A DNA stretch of 64,000 nucleotides from Mucor racemosus (GCA_027405735.1 JAPEHQ010000004.1:2542001-2606000), one strand, 5' to 3'. Positions 1 through 11,916 are shown, counted from the stretch's first letter. Translations and numbers: made by a program. Notes: generated by a model from the letters alone, not told the origin.

Positions 1-671
1 TAGTATCCTCATCCTCATTTGCCTCTTCAACAGCTTCCTCAACAGCCTCTTCTTCATTGATCTTCCATTCAAAAGTAGAAGAAGGAATACGAGATTTAGG
101 GATTGAGGCATTAAAAGTACCATAAATTAAAAGACCAATATGATCCTCTGATTGCAAGTTGATGCGTCCAACTAGTTTTGTACCTCTCTTGGGTTTCCAA
201 ACAAGAAATTTAACAGTAATAAAGAAATGACAGAAAGGGGAATCATAAAGAATCTTTCCTTTATCAGTAGTAAATTGAACATCGCTGTGTGCAAGAATAA
301 TGCCATCTACTTCGGGAACATATCTAAAATTAAATATTAGATTCACATTGATCAAAAATGCTGGATATTACATACTTCATTAAAAAGGCATTTAATTGTT
401 CATTGACACCTTCCATTGTTTTCCCTGACCACATGGGAGCTAAATGAAGGTATAATTTGGCAACCACTTCCGAGAAAGATGTAGCAGCTGCCGGTGTTGT
501 GGAGCCAACTGAGGAGGCAGGAGAGCTAGGTGCAATGATCTTTGTAATCGACTTGTGCTTCTTCTTATGGCTTTTTTCGGAGCTGTCCTTGTGTTTGCGC
601 TTCTTTTCCTCGATGGCCATGTTGGTGGTTATTGATATTTTAGTTAAAGATGTTGTAGTTTTTTTCGACAA
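1..671 (-). CDS. RPA43: RNA polymerase I subunit RPA43 (3' end outside window)
   Basis: RPA43 is the Pol I stalk subunit that pairs with the RPA14-type partner and contacts Rrn3 for rDNA transcription in the nucleolus. Two exons are seen: 376-671 and 1-323, with a 52-nt GT-AG intron at 324-375 that joins ...NAFLMK to YVPEVDGII in frame. The N-terminus is Lys/Ser-rich (KKRKHKDSSEKSHKKKHKS), followed by the SHS2/Rpb7-N-like start (YLHLAPMWSGKTMEGVNEQL). The second exon carries the family signature GRINLQSEDHIGLL followed by YGTFNASIP, then an acidic Glu-rich stretch where the window ends. The start could be the first Met or Met-18 (MAIEEK). Recognition rests on the family motifs; the C-terminus lies outside the window. 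Confidence 0.9.
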
Positions 672-2195
672 GAGTAAAATTTGTTAGTTTGAAGGGATCA
701 ATGTGACTATAAATCATACCTTGTGGCTGAGATGTCAAATGAATGTCATTGATACCTAGTAATTAATGCCGCTTTTACCATCAAATACAGCACGATATAA
801 ACCCTATTTCTCGTGGAATTCATAAATTAGCATATTTAAAATAATCAAATATTATAATAGATAAAAAATCAATAGAAAATTCCTTTACACTGCAATGTGC
901 AATTGGGAATATCAACTTTTATTGTCATCAAGGAATTAAACTCAGATAGATACACCACATCTTTAAAAGATTGTTTTAAACCCTTATTACAACGATAAGA
1001 ACATTAAATTTAATGAAATGATTAGAAAACATGCATTATTAATTGATTTGGTTTTTTTTCTATTAAAAGTGGTTTGGAAATGACGAAAATCGGCTCCATA
1101 GACGTCTAAAGTAGTCTTAAACGGTATGGGAGACTCGACGAAAAATCAGTTAAAAATCTCTCATTTCGAATTATAAACACTATTTGAGTGATTCGTTTTG
1201 TCAATATTATTTATTGTAGTCTCTAGAATGTTTACATTTGTAAGTAACAACAATATTCATCCTTATAATCTAATAAAACGTACAACAAAATACCAATGTT
1301 TCACTAAAACTCAAACTTTAAAGTGCGCATTTTCTATGAATACAAGATCTTGTCGATGCTGGCAAGTATACCAAATTATTACTCTTGTTCTATAGATACT
1401 TTATATCACAAATCTAGAGATATTTCAAATTTTTGCATTTTTCATTTTTTGACGAGGTACCATAAGGATAAAATTGCGTTTTGGACAAATTTGAATGTTA
1501 CACCCAAAAAACGAGACTTTTTACTATGGTGAATATTATAATGAAATAACCACAAAAACTCATTGCATCATATGCAAATGTTTATTTTCATTTTGTGTAA
1601 CGAACATTTTGCCCTTTCGTCCAAAAACCGTATTTTTAATTATTTATATATTCATAGATATTTTATACTAAAAATTATTTATCAAAAAATACAGACGTAT
1701 AGAGCATTAAAAATAACGCCATATTTATATGCAACAGTAGGCTTACCAATTTGAAGTTTTTGACTGAAAAAACTCTTTAAAGGTTACTTTTTTTCTAGAA
1801 TTCAAATTTTTTTCGAAAAATGAGCAGGTGCGATTGAACCTTTTCAAACGCCGCCTATCCCTTTTTTGCACTACAAAATGGTGCTTTTGCATGATGATTA
1901 AACGCTTTTAAAAGAAACAATTCATGAAATTCAGGAGTAAACAAAAGGCGATTATGTTAATTATGACTAAATACTTTGTTTTTTATTTTTTTTTTACTAC
2001 AGTTTTTTAAAGAAAGAATTTTATACATTTTTTGAAAAGGGTTTTTTTTAAAAAAAAAAAAAAAAAAAATAAGATGGGATTATGTGGCCAGACAAAAAGA
2101 TAAAGATGCTAAAACATTAGATATAAATAGATATAAGTATATACAATAAAGGAAGAGGATTTCATATAAAAGAAAAGGAGGGATCATAAATAGAT
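672..2195. other. Gene-poor spacer with degenerate repeat relic
   Basis: No supportable gene is seen. The stretch from about 1080 to 1850 is low-complexity AT-rich DNA. It contains the phrase TCCAAAAACCGTATTTTTAATT, similar to a phrase in the large repeat family at 15.1-31.8 kb, and a 17-bp block (1451-1467) that recurs inverted near 46.37 kb. It is probably an old, badly decayed repeat copy. A 19-base poly-A run lies near 2050, just 3' of the next gene's end. Confidence 0.4.
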
Positions 2196-3497
2196 TTAGG
2201 CAGCATGATTGTGTTTTTGCATACGATGTCTCACCAGAGCATCTTTTCTGCTAAATGTAGAGGAACATTCATTACAGGCATAAGCACGTTCACCATTGTG
2301 AACAGTAGAGATATGTCTTGTCAGGTCGTGTTTACGGTCGAAGAACTTTTGGCACAAATGGCAAGGGAAATCTTTACGTCTATTCTTGTCGTGAGTCTTG
2401 ACGTGAGTACCCAAATTATAGCGACGGTTGAAGGTAGCATGACAAATATCACATTCAAATTTGCGTTGCTCTTGATCATTGCTTGCAACGGGAGTAATTT
2501 TCACTCGCTTTTTGTTGTTGTTGTTGATGTTTAAATCGTCATTCTTGCGTTTTTTGGATTCAATTTTGTTTTGTTCAATTACAGGTTGTTGATGCATCAC
2601 AACTTCAGGAGGAACCATATTGGCTTCATCAAAGAAACAATCATCAAAGCAATCGTCAAATAAATTGCTAGCGTCGAGATCTTGAGTAGGGTTAGAGTTG
2701 TAAGAATAAGAAACGTCTTGATTATCAGAAGGAAGGGGAGGGAAAAGGAAATCAGATGATTCGTCATTAGATGATGCTGTTGCTGTTACGTTATCGTTGA
2801 TATTATTCAATAGTAATTGAGATGGGTCACCATTGAATGTATCAAGAGTATTTAAAAGCTCAGGAGAAACATCAGTTGAATTGATGGCAGGAGTTTGAGC
2901 AAACAAATCAGCAGTAGAAATGGCAGGAGTAGAATTGCTGTTATCTTGCCAAGATATGTCATTTTTTAAATAATTTGCTACCTGAATATCATCTTGATCA
3001 ATTTTAGAAATATTACCAAAAGATTGGTTGGCATTATTATTGATGTAAGGTGAATAAAAAGGTGAATTTTGCAACTGAGCCAAACTGGGAGTAAACACAG
3101 AGGCAGGTGTAAAAGGTGTATTCATACAAGAATGATCTAAAAAGGGAGTATTCATCATTGGTGAATCAGCAGCTACAACAGCGGCAGCAGCAGGAGTTAA
3201 ATCACCAATAAAGTTTGATAATGAACTTTGTTGTTGAAAATTATCAGAAGAAGATTTTTCGATTGAATTGACTAAAGCGTTATATTCTAAAATCAGTTCA
3301 CATGCTTCTACAAACTCTGATTTAACAGGTTTAAACTCACCATTAAGGCCATTCCAGACTTGTTCAAAGTCAAATTGTTTTGCTGAAGAAGAGGATTCCA
3401 TCTTGTTTATAACAGCAGTGGAAGAAGAGGGTTCGAATAAAAAGTCGTGGAGTTCTTGAAAGTTAAAATTAGGGGTAGTCATTGACGATAGATGCAA
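2196..3497 (-). CDS. C2H2 zinc-finger transcription factor, three C-terminal fingers
   Basis: A 433-residue single-exon gene for a nuclear DNA-binding protein. Three tandem C2H2 fingers lie at the extreme C-terminus, at residues about 347-369 (CDIC...HVKTH), 377-400 (CHLC...HISTVH) and 406-429 (CNEC...HRMQKH), with only four residues after the last. Before them is a basic segment (KKRKNDD...KKRVK) likely to act as a nuclear localisation signal. The first 300 residues are Asn/Ser/Asp-rich with Phe-Pro clusters (NTPFLDHSCMNTPFTPASVF) and look like an acidic activation domain. The layout recalls Crz1/Msn2-type fungal factors, but I cannot assign an orthologue. A perfect RFX-type palindrome sits about 295 bp upstream of the start. 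Confidence 0.88.
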   Translation of the reverse strand: MHLSSMTTPNFNFQELHDFLFEPSSSTAVINKMESSSSAKQFDFEQVWNGLNGEFKPVKSEFVEACELILEYNALVNSIEKSSSDNFQQQSSLSNFIGDLTPAAAAVVAADSPMMNTPFLDHSCMNTPFTPASVFTPSLAQLQNSPFYSPYINNNANQSFGNISKIDQDDIQVANYLKNDISWQDNSNSTPAISTADLFAQTPAINSTDVSPELLNTLDTFNGDPSQLLLNNINDNVTATASSNDESSDFLFPPLPSDNQDVSYSYNSNPTQDLDASNLFDDCFDDCFFDEANMVPPEVVMHQQPVIEQNKIESKKRKNDDLNINNNNKKRVKITPVASNDQEQRKFECDICHATFNRRYNLGTHVKTHDKNRRKDFPCHLCQKFFDRKHDLTRHISTVHNGERAYACNECSSTFSRKDALVRHRMQKHNHAA

Positions 3498-5085
3498 ATT
3501 AAGTGTAGTATGATTTGATGAATAAGTTATTTTGATGAAAAAATCTGTTTCCTCTTTTAAACAGATAAAATAAGGGTATAAGAAAATGAGAATATTTAGT
3601 ACAAAAAAGAAAAGGGAAATTTTTTTGACCTTCTACTATTTATACCGCAGTATTTTCATGGCAATTTGCGCAGCAACCATCGCTTGTGAAACTATGGCAT
3701 GAGTCACAATCCCGCGATCCTGTTCAACAAAACTGTACATGGTCAAGGGTGCGTCTTGTAGTTTGACTCTTTGATGTAGCCTAGACACCGACAGTTGCCA
3801 TGGCAACTGAGTTGTACCACCCTGAATGATATACACTTCTCATTTGATGTAAACTCTCGCAGCAATCTATCATTTTGGTAACATTGGACTGATTGAAATC
3901 ATAAGCAATGTTGTATCTTTGAATGCAATTAAATCTTAAATGCCTTCATATTATCATATAAATTATATAAATGTCGAACAGCATGTTTCCTTTTTCTCAT
4001 TTCTTTATGATTTTTATCAGTAATGAATGTAGAAAAAGGAAATGGATAGAATTACCAAAAATGGACGAGTAAATCGGTAGACTAAATGAGTTGCGATATT
4101 CCATTTTTAACTCATGACACAAAAGAAATTGCGTTTTTGCTTGTCGCAAAATAAACTATGTTGACCTATTTTCCCCTTTTTTCCCTGTTATTTTTTGATA
4201 TTTCATCAAGGGGCATTCAAACATACAGTTCTAAATATAAACATTTGTATATTTGTTACTCCTTCTGATAGAAAATAATGTCGTCAAATGGAAAACAATT
4301 TTAAAAAATTCGCTTAAAATATAGTGAACAGTGTTACTTTACAGTTTCTCACCAAAAGAATATATCCAAAGGCACTAATCCCTGATTTACATATACAAAA
4401 GATTTGGAATACTTTTAATTTCAATATATTGTGATAAAAATAAGCTCTTTCTTTTTTTTTTAAAAAAAAATATCACATACTAATTGATTTAAAATACTGT
4501 TTTCATACCGTTTAACATTATTGAGAACTTGTTAACTTTTAGAGTTGTTGATTTGTATACAGCAAACCCATTAGGAGAACAGGAAAGTGAATGCATGCTA
4601 CTACTAATATGATAAACAAGCATATATTCAAAATGTGATGGTTTCATATTTTAAAGAATTTTTCAAATGCCTAGAGGCTACAAAAGTTAGGACCCAAGAT
4701 CTGGATATATTATTTGGCATGCCATTGTTATGCTTATATTTTTTATTCCTGGTTAAAGTCGAGATTTACACATATTTGAGCCGTTTTAACCATGACTAAT
4801 TGCAACAGAAAGAATAAAATCAGATTATATCCAAACACCGATGAACCTCCAAAACGTGGAACAGATTTTGGAAGAATCTTTGATTCGTAAATAATTATGT
4901 ATTGTTGTCAATAATGAGAGCGTTTCTCGTTGTTACTATTACTACTTATAACCAATAGCACTTTACAATGTAAAATCAGAACAATTATGCAAAAATTCAT
5001 CCGTTAGTACGACTATAACTTTTTTTTTTTTTTTTTTTTTTTCAAAAATACAAAAGCCTTTTTTTATTAATTAATAATTATTAGG
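3498..5085. other. Intergenic region, promoter side of C2H2 gene
   Basis: Apart from the X-box palindrome I see no gene here. A 66-codon minus-strand frame spanning the palindrome (3636-3836) has no family features. A poly-T run at about 5022-5042 lies just 3' of the DUF4112 gene. Confidence 0.5.
3792..3809. promoter_or_regulatory. Perfect 18-bp palindrome matching an RFX X-box
   Basis: CAGTTGCCATGGCAACTG is a perfect palindrome. Its core GTTGCCATGGCAAC fits the X-box bound by RFX winged-helix factors (fungal Crt1/Rfx1 type). It lies about 295 bp upstream of the start codon of the C2H2 factor gene. The palindrome is seen directly; binding by an RFX protein is inferred. Confidence 0.55.
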
Positions 5086-5763
5086 TTACGTTTGCTTTTT
5101 ATTACTAGTCTTCTTGAATGCTGTAAAAGGTACAGCATTCTTCACATCTGCACCCAATTGAGTCCATGTAATTTCTCCTGGAGCAGCAGTAGATGTGGCC
5201 GTCTGCTGTTCTCTCAATTGTGCTCTTTTCAAATACTCTGGGGAATCCAAATAATCCTTCAATTCCTCGTAATTATATATATTTGCCTTGTAGAACATGT
5301 GAAGGAAACCACCAATAACGGGTATCAAACTAAATATGAAATCAATTGCGATATTGAGCAACATGTGCATGAATAACCATAGTGGAATACCAAATGTAGT
5401 CGACAAATAAACCTGATACAAAGAGAATAAACTGCCCATAGAGCCACCAATGATAGGAATGAAACCAAGGATTGAATCAAGGCCTAATGGAATGGGTGAA
5501 TGAGGTACAGCATTATCCAGCCACATGGCAATTCTATGAATCTTTTTCAGCAATTTAGTTCTTTTGCGATCTGTCATTTTGGCTGTTGGTAATGTTTGAT
5601 TTAAATAGGGGACGTTTGCAGTGTATTTTCTAAATTGGCTTGAACCTTGAACTCGCACCGTCTCCACGACTTCAGGTATATGAGCTTTTTCAGCAATTTT
5701 TCCTTTGAGATAATTCATTTTTATGTAATTAAAAAGATGATGAAAATCGTTTAAAACTAACAA
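5086..5763 (-). CDS. DUF4112-family membrane protein
   Basis: A 225-residue single-exon protein. The DUF4112 domain covers about residues 75-170: a charged start (KKIHRIAMWLDNAVPHSPIP), then GLDSILGFIPIIGG and a second copy of the motif, FIFSLIPVIGGFLHMFYKAN. Two or three hydrophobic segments between and around these motifs suggest an integral membrane protein. Function is unknown for the family. The hydrophilic C-terminus ends in basic residues. The first Met is used, but Met-16 (MNYLKGK) is also possible. It is 238 bp from the end of the SUMO-protease gene in the same direction, with an intergenic gap rich in T runs. Confidence 0.85.
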   Translation of the reverse strand: MLVLNDFHHLFNYIKMNYLKGKIAEKAHIPEVVETVRVQGSSQFRKYTANVPYLNQTLPTAKMTDRKRTKLLKKIHRIAMWLDNAVPHSPIPLGLDSILGFIPIIGGSMGSLFSLYQVYLSTTFGIPLWLFMHMLLNIAIDFIFSLIPVIGGFLHMFYKANIYNYEELKDYLDSPEYLKRAQLREQQTATSTAAPGEITWTQLGADVKNAVPFTAFKKTSNKKQT

Positions 5764-6001
5764 ACATCATGCATACTTTATATAGTCGCTGCTTTTTTTT
5801 TTTAAACCTTTTTTACGCTTACATGACATCATATAACATGCGCTTGAGATATCGTCATTTTCGGTTTATTTATTTTGTACTGATGTCAGTTTGTCTTTTG
5901 TTTGCTATTGGACGATCATACTATTGCCAAAGGAAAATCAGTGCTGAAACCCAAGCTTTATTTTGTAATTGTGAAACCCTAATTCTAAAAAAAGACAAAA
6001 C

Positions 6002-7361
6002 TTATGTTGATGAATGATCCATTGCATATTTTAATAGTTGATATTCCAAATCTAATCGAGATATCACTGGATATTCATGCCAAAATGCACCAATTCTTGA
6101 TTGATCTGTTATTTCGCCCTATAAATTACAAGTATTTAATTTAAAAAACTCTAATTATGCGCTGCTTTTTCAAATTACCCGCATTAAACTTATAATAAAC
6201 TTTCTTCGAATAATAGATAATTCAAATGATCGGATCAAATGTAAACCGCAATCATTCATGTTGCGTTGCTGTGGAATGTTGTGCTGGTATATTTCAGGTA
6301 TTTTCTGAAGACGTCTCCTTGTTTCGGCAAGGCTTTTGCTTTTTAAAAAATCTATTATAATTCCAGCTTCGGACGATCTATTCATATTTAACGAATCCAT
6401 AACATAGATGAGGGAACTATAGTATAAAATTTATCATGTAAATATGCGAATGCTTAAACTCTATGGATAATATACCTCTCTTTTCCTGGAAAAACAACAG
6501 CAATCAAAAACCAATGATATCTATGTGGATGTAAGCAACATTTCCAATTGCGAATATAATGAATGCAGAGCTTACTTTTGGCAAACTGGAATAAACCATA
6601 TCCTGCTTTGACGCAATTTTTGGCAGTTTATCCAGGCTTTTGTTTCCTTGTAAATATCCAAATGTTTCCTATTTCAATTGTCGTCGTTAAAATAATATTC
6701 GAATCCGCATAAAATGGAGACTTTACTCTTTTGCCAGTCTAAGTCTGGTGAAAAAGAAACTACTCGAAACAAAACTATGGTCGTTATAATGGTTTCTATC
6801 TTGAATCATTTTCAGCGAAAAGTCGATAATGGTATCATTGAGCCATTTTCCCGGTTGTAAAGTTTGTAGATCTCTGTCTGTCAATGAAATCTTGTTGGTT
6901 GTTGTATATATGACTTGATTTTCTTCATCAATAGCCTTTTTAGAACTATCGTCATTATTATTATCCTCTTTATCGTCATCATCAGAGTCAAGTACGATCA
7001 TCGTCGGTGTGGTTGGTGGAGATGGCAATGGAAAAGTTCCAGGCATCTCACTGCTTAATTTAGTTTTGAGAATCTCATCATTTGCATTGTCTTTGTTTTT
7101 AGCCATATTCTTTTGTTTCTTCTTCATTTTATGCTTTTCAGACTTTGTTAGGGTATTTTTCGCTTTTTTTTCTATACGATTATTGGGCTCATTTGTAATC
7201 CATCGTTTTCTTTTATGATTATTGGGCTCGTCTATATTTACTGGCCTTCTTTTATGATTATTTTCAACTGGCATATTCTATAGATCATGGTTAGAGTGTG
7301 GATAGATTATACAGCCCTCGAATGCATGATTTACCTTATTATAACTGTAGAAGGATCCCAT
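6002..7361 (-). CDS. Ulp1/SENP-type SUMO protease, six exons
   Basis: A C48-family cysteine protease predicted to cleave SUMO precursors or deconjugate SUMO. My model uses exons 7335-7361, 6727-7277, 6576-6668, 6476-6520, 6179-6416 and 6002-6118 (356 residues). All junctions are GT-AG with 55-60 nt introns and stay in frame. The N-terminal half is Lys/Asn-rich and low complexity. The peptidase domain begins at LTDRDLQTLQPGKWLNDTIID. It then shows WINCQKLRQSRIWFIPV, catalytic His in KYHWFLIAVVFPG, Asp in YVMDSLN, the oxyanion Gln in NIPQQRN and catalytic Cys in NDCGLHL. The tiny first exon is the weakest part; without it translation starts at 7274 (MPVENN). The domain is about the normal size, so the gene looks functional. 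Confidence 0.82.
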
Positions 7362-9029
7362 ACAGTACAAAAGCAAAAGAAAATTTTGATTATGCCTCCT
7401 AACCTCGAGGAACGTTCTCAAAATACTTGTAACCAACGGTCACATCAAAGAGTTGTCTTCTATATTTAGGTAACGCCACATCCATTTCTTGCAATATCGT
7501 CATTGTCCAAAGAGTGTTACTATAATCATTTTACTGCTTGAAAACTTTAGAGATATAGTACTGAGTATTCGAATTATTTTCCAAGAGATACTGCTGGTCA
7601 TCCTCTTATGATTAAAGGATTAACTAGATATTTTAATGGATTAATGCCCTGTCTCTCTTTTTAAATGGCTCAAAAAAGCTCTAGAAACTCTTCTTCTTCT
7701 TTGATATAATTGAACATCCGACGAATAGTTTCTTATTTTAAAGTTATTTTAGAAGAATTAAAAATATGCAATAACAATACAAGCGTTTGCAATTTAATCT
7801 ATTGGGTTTTTTTTTCTGGAAAAAATTGTATCAGTAGCTAGATGTAACGCTCGTTTCAATAATTATTTGGAATATTGATGTTAATCCAGAACAAAATATT
7901 CTTGTATATTCAGGCGAATCAATCAATTTATTTTATACTAACTATTCAATTACCCAAGAATTTTCGTAAGAATCCATGGCAATAAAAATGTAAAACTAGG
8001 ATTCGGATAAGCTTTCTAAATTTGGAATCATTTGACAGCTTAACTCCGCCCAGGGGTATTTTTAATTTTTTATCCAATCACAAAAGAGATTGCTTGTATG
8101 AATACAATTTGATATAATAACCAGATCAATGCCATACAATATCCTATTTCTAGACCATATATGAATTAGAATTAGATCGAAACCTTTATACATTATAAAT
8201 GTAATAATTGGCTATACATTTGAGGGCCCTAAGTTAGACGTATATCGTTTTTTCATGTGAACAAAACAAACTGACACATCATCTAATGAAATGATTTCGC
8301 AAATATATCAAAAAGCTTGTAAAACTACAGCTGCATGAAATATTAAACATCTCGGATACTTTATTTATGTATCAAATGTATCTTTCAAATTAATTCATTC
8401 AAGGCAAAAAACTTTAGAATTTATTAGAAACTTAATGACAGAGCATTATAATGTTCACAATTTTCAAAATATTGTCATAAGTCAACCTACATTGTAGCTC
8501 TGTTAATACTGCTTCTAGTATACAGCAATTTTATTACGAAATTATGCATAATTTAATATGGCAAATTCGCGTAATTAGTCTATAGATATATTGACAACGG
8601 TTTATAATGGTAAATGATTTATGACTCATGTTGACAGTAATCATATATTTAGAGAGAATTATTAGCACAAGCCATTTTTATATAAAATTCCATTATATTG
8701 CTAAAAAATTTTAGGCAAAAGACGTTCATATTTATAATTCATATTTACATTGAAACAACAAGTAAACAATATTTGATCTTGAATTTGCGGGAATACAATG
8801 TCAAAAGGATAGAGTAGGCACCTGATAGGAAATCAACAGCAAATAAATGAAGAGAGAAACGTAGCAAATAATAAAGATTAACAAGCAGGCAAACAAAAAT
8901 GTATTTTTTATTTATGAATATATGAATGAAATGAGATAATGTAATTTTTTTTTCGTACGTGGAAAGTCAATTTCAATACTAAAAGAGCATAATAAACCTG
9001 TTATTATAACAATTAACCAACAAGCTGAT
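7362..9029. other. Intergenic spacer, nothing recognised
   Basis: About 1.7 kb of AT-rich DNA between two minus-strand genes. I find no frame with protein-family features, no tRNA-like segment and no obvious repeat. Confidence 0.5.
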
Positions 9030-9539
9030 TTAAGCCAACTTCCAGGTAATCTTAGCAACACCCTTATCCTTATCACCACAAACACGTTCAAAGAGAACGG
9101 GAGTCAAATCAAGATCTCCGGAATCGCATTCAGGACAAGCATCCAAGATGGTAGCCTTAGTGGTACCCTTAGGACCAGTAATTTCAATTTCCTTGCCACA
9201 CCAGTCAGAGTCCTCAGACATATCACCATATTGGGGAGAGTTAAGAGCAACTATTTCAGAATTATCATTAATCTTTTTACCTCCACAAGCGGCTTGAGTA
9301 CCACCATTCTTTTTGGGAGAATACCAAGTAGCAGTACCACTGTAAGTATTGGAATCATCTTCTTCCTCTTCATCGTCATCATCATCATCATCATCATCAT
9401 TTTTCTTGCTCCTCTTCAAAATAGGTGTAGAAAAATCATTGATAGCAACATCAGTAGCAGACTCGACGGGTGCGGCAGCAACCATGGCGGAGAAAACAGC
9501 GGCAATAGCCAAGAGAGAGGGAACAAATTTGAGCTGCAT
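9030..9539 (-). CDS. Secreted expansin-like double-psi beta-barrel protein
   Basis: A 169-residue, single-exon protein. It has a signal peptide (residues 1 to about 22, MQLKFVPSLLAIAAVFSAMV), then a short propeptide-like stretch ending in a Lys-Arg pair (ILKRSKK, residues 41-46), a Kex2-type processing candidate. An acidic run of Asp/Glu follows (about 48-62). The RlpA-like DPBB domain fills the rest: SGTATWYSPKKNGGTQAACG, VALNSPQYGD, WCGKEIEITGPKGTTKATI and DACPECDSGDLDLTPVLFE. These are the features of small fungal expansin-like/barwin-like wall proteins, which have the barrel but no C-terminal carbohydrate-binding domain. Likely role: non-enzymatic cell-wall loosening or interaction. The acidic run is encoded by a trinucleotide repeat. 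Confidence 0.87.
   Translation of the reverse strand: MQLKFVPSLLAIAAVFSAMVAAAPVESATDVAINDFSTPILKRSKKNDDDDDDDDDEEEEDDSNTYSGTATWYSPKKNGGTQAACGGKKINDNSEIVALNSPQYGDMSEDSDWCGKEIEITGPKGTTKATILDACPECDSGDLDLTPVLFERVCGDKDKGVAKITWKLA
9365..9402. repeat. ATC/GAT trinucleotide microsatellite inside CDS
   Basis: A run of ATC on the plus strand (GAT on the coding strand) encodes the poly-Asp stretch of the expansin-like protein. Slippage would alter linker length without a frameshift. Confidence 0.75.
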
Positions 9540-11916
9540 GATTTATAAAGAAGAATATTTAAAGACGACCTATGCTTATTAGTTGATGGAGGAGGAAGAA
9601 AAAAAGTAATTGTCAAAATACACATTACTTATATAGTTAAAATCAGATATATAAAATTCATATATAATCAAAACATTTGAAACAAAAAATTTCAGGACGG
9701 AATGAAAACGAAACATTTCGAATACATTTGGAAGATCGTTTCTACATGAGCCCGATCCGTTCCCATTATTTCATGTTCCTTACATTATATATATATGGCC
9801 AGAACTTTAGATTTTATAATCAGTTACTTGGATAGCATGAGCTCCGTAAATCGCAATGTTTGATCTACAATTCGTTTAATCATATGTGTCATAACATAAT
9901 TTAATGATATGTCAAAAAAATTACGAAGAATTCTGTCATTCCTTTTCTGTTATAGCTTATTTTGTATTGTATATACATTTCAATACCAAATAAAATAAAA
10001 TTACATTCAAATTATGTTTGAATAATAAACTTGAATCGATTTTAATATTTTTTTTTCAAAGCCGTATTGATTCTATATCTCCATAATGCTTGATCTTTCA
10101 ATGAACTACACGTGGCGTAACTTGAAGTACACAAACAAAAAGTCTGCATCAGTGCATCGTTACTAACGTAATTACTGCAAAATAATTGTATAATATTGCT
10201 CTTAAGCATGGGTTATTCTTTGCATATGTGATATCATGCACGATATCAAGGATTAAATCTAAAAATACGCGGGCGCACAAGCCTTTTTCTTATTGTAAAT
10301 GTTACACTCTCACACTTTTAAAATAGTGGAGATTGATCTATGTCCGCGCAATAGCTGTCGCCAACAAGAATATCTGTGGAATATGCCTCACCCTGCATAT
10401 TCCAGACCATTTTCATCTTTAATATTTAGCAACAGATTTCATGACATTGAAATGTGCTTCATTATTGCTAAATAAGTGCAATGTGTCTTTCATCACTACA
10501 AAACTCATCATGATAGATAATAACATGGTATGATAATATTTTGAGTAAAAAATGAAAATCTTTTTACATTCAATTTTGAGAAAATATGTAATATGAATCA
10601 TCTAAGGTTTGAAATTCAGGTGATTTCTTTGAGGTTTGGTCTTGCAACCCAAATCTTGGACAGATATTGATAAATCTAGGTAGAATTTGCTATCTAGTTG
10701 AATAAGCTTTATTATCAAGCTATTTCTTGGTTCACAATAATATTTTGTTATTACTGTAAAAAAACTTCATATATTTTAAAAACTGTTGATTTAAAACATC
10801 AAATCTAAAATATCCACGACATGTTCTATTTTGTATGCACTTGCTAAAATTGATCAAGCAATAATAACAACAACAGCAGATGCGTGTAGTTTATCGTAGC
10901 AAACGGTTAATTAACATTGTTTCAAACTTTAAAAACGTAGATGTTTACATTTACTTTGAAACCAATTCAACATAATAGACACACTCATAGTATGTATATT
11001 AAAGCATCTCGTTTAATAGTGTCGACAATAATATATACAAATATGAACATATGAACATTCATCCATTGATAACTGTAGCTCACAACAAACAAATTTAATC
11101 TTTCGTTCAATCTCGCTTTCAATTGTGATACCAATGTAACTTTTGACTCTAAAAATAATCACGTATTGGTTCAATTCAGTATAATATCATCATTACATAT
11201 TTTTGCAACAAAGCGGAATGTTTTCCGGTGGTAAGTATACTAGTCCATGATAAGGCCTGGAATTGGGATAAGGTCCAACAAATTCTAATATATGATACAT
11301 AAAGCAGTTGAAACTTGAATTACTTTGGTAACTGTCAATTAATAAAGCAAGAGCGTAATACCATATATTTGCGTTGAAATCGAGCCTTGAAATTGTACTT
11401 ATATAAATGTAAAATACACATTATTGTGCAATTTAAAGTTGTGAATGCAATTTTGTTGAAATCTATGATATAAACTACGTTTTGATTTTATAAAATCCGT
11501 ACGTATCTCTTCATCATTTTCAAATGATTTTTAAGCATATTCAGGAATAAGAGGTTAATTATAAAGACGTATATTAATAAGCCTTAATACATCAGTTTTG
11601 CTTGAATATACACTTTTTGTTTTCAATAAACCACACTTAGTATTTGACACTACATACAGTACTACTATTGCAATTGAATGTCATACATTAGCATACGCTT
11701 CCAAAAAAAATCAAGGTAAATCTATAATGGATATGGCGAAAATAGTATGGTTTTTCAATGAAATAGGACCCATATAAAAGTGTAAATAGCTCTCCATAAT
11801 TAAAGTATATCCAGTAGAAGCTTATGTAAAAGAATTCATATTTTTTTATTGTATAGAACAATTGAGACTAAAAATACTCTCATAACAAGACTTGAAAATG
11901 AGTCATCTTATTTGGT
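9540..11916. other. Intergenic spacer, nothing recognised
   Basis: About 2.4 kb of AT-rich sequence upstream of the expansin-like gene and downstream of the LysM gene. Only short random frames are seen. TA-rich stretches near 9630-9650 and 9785 could be promoter elements of the expansin-like gene. Confidence 0.5.

Noticed and set aside
3636..3836. 66-codon minus-strand frame upstream of the C2H2 gene
   Set aside because: No family features; it spans the X-box palindrome and is better explained as promoter or leader.
5769..6017. 82-codon plus-strand frame between the DUF4112 and SUMO-protease genes
   Set aside because: It overlaps antisense to the last protease exon, which is supported by splicing and composition.
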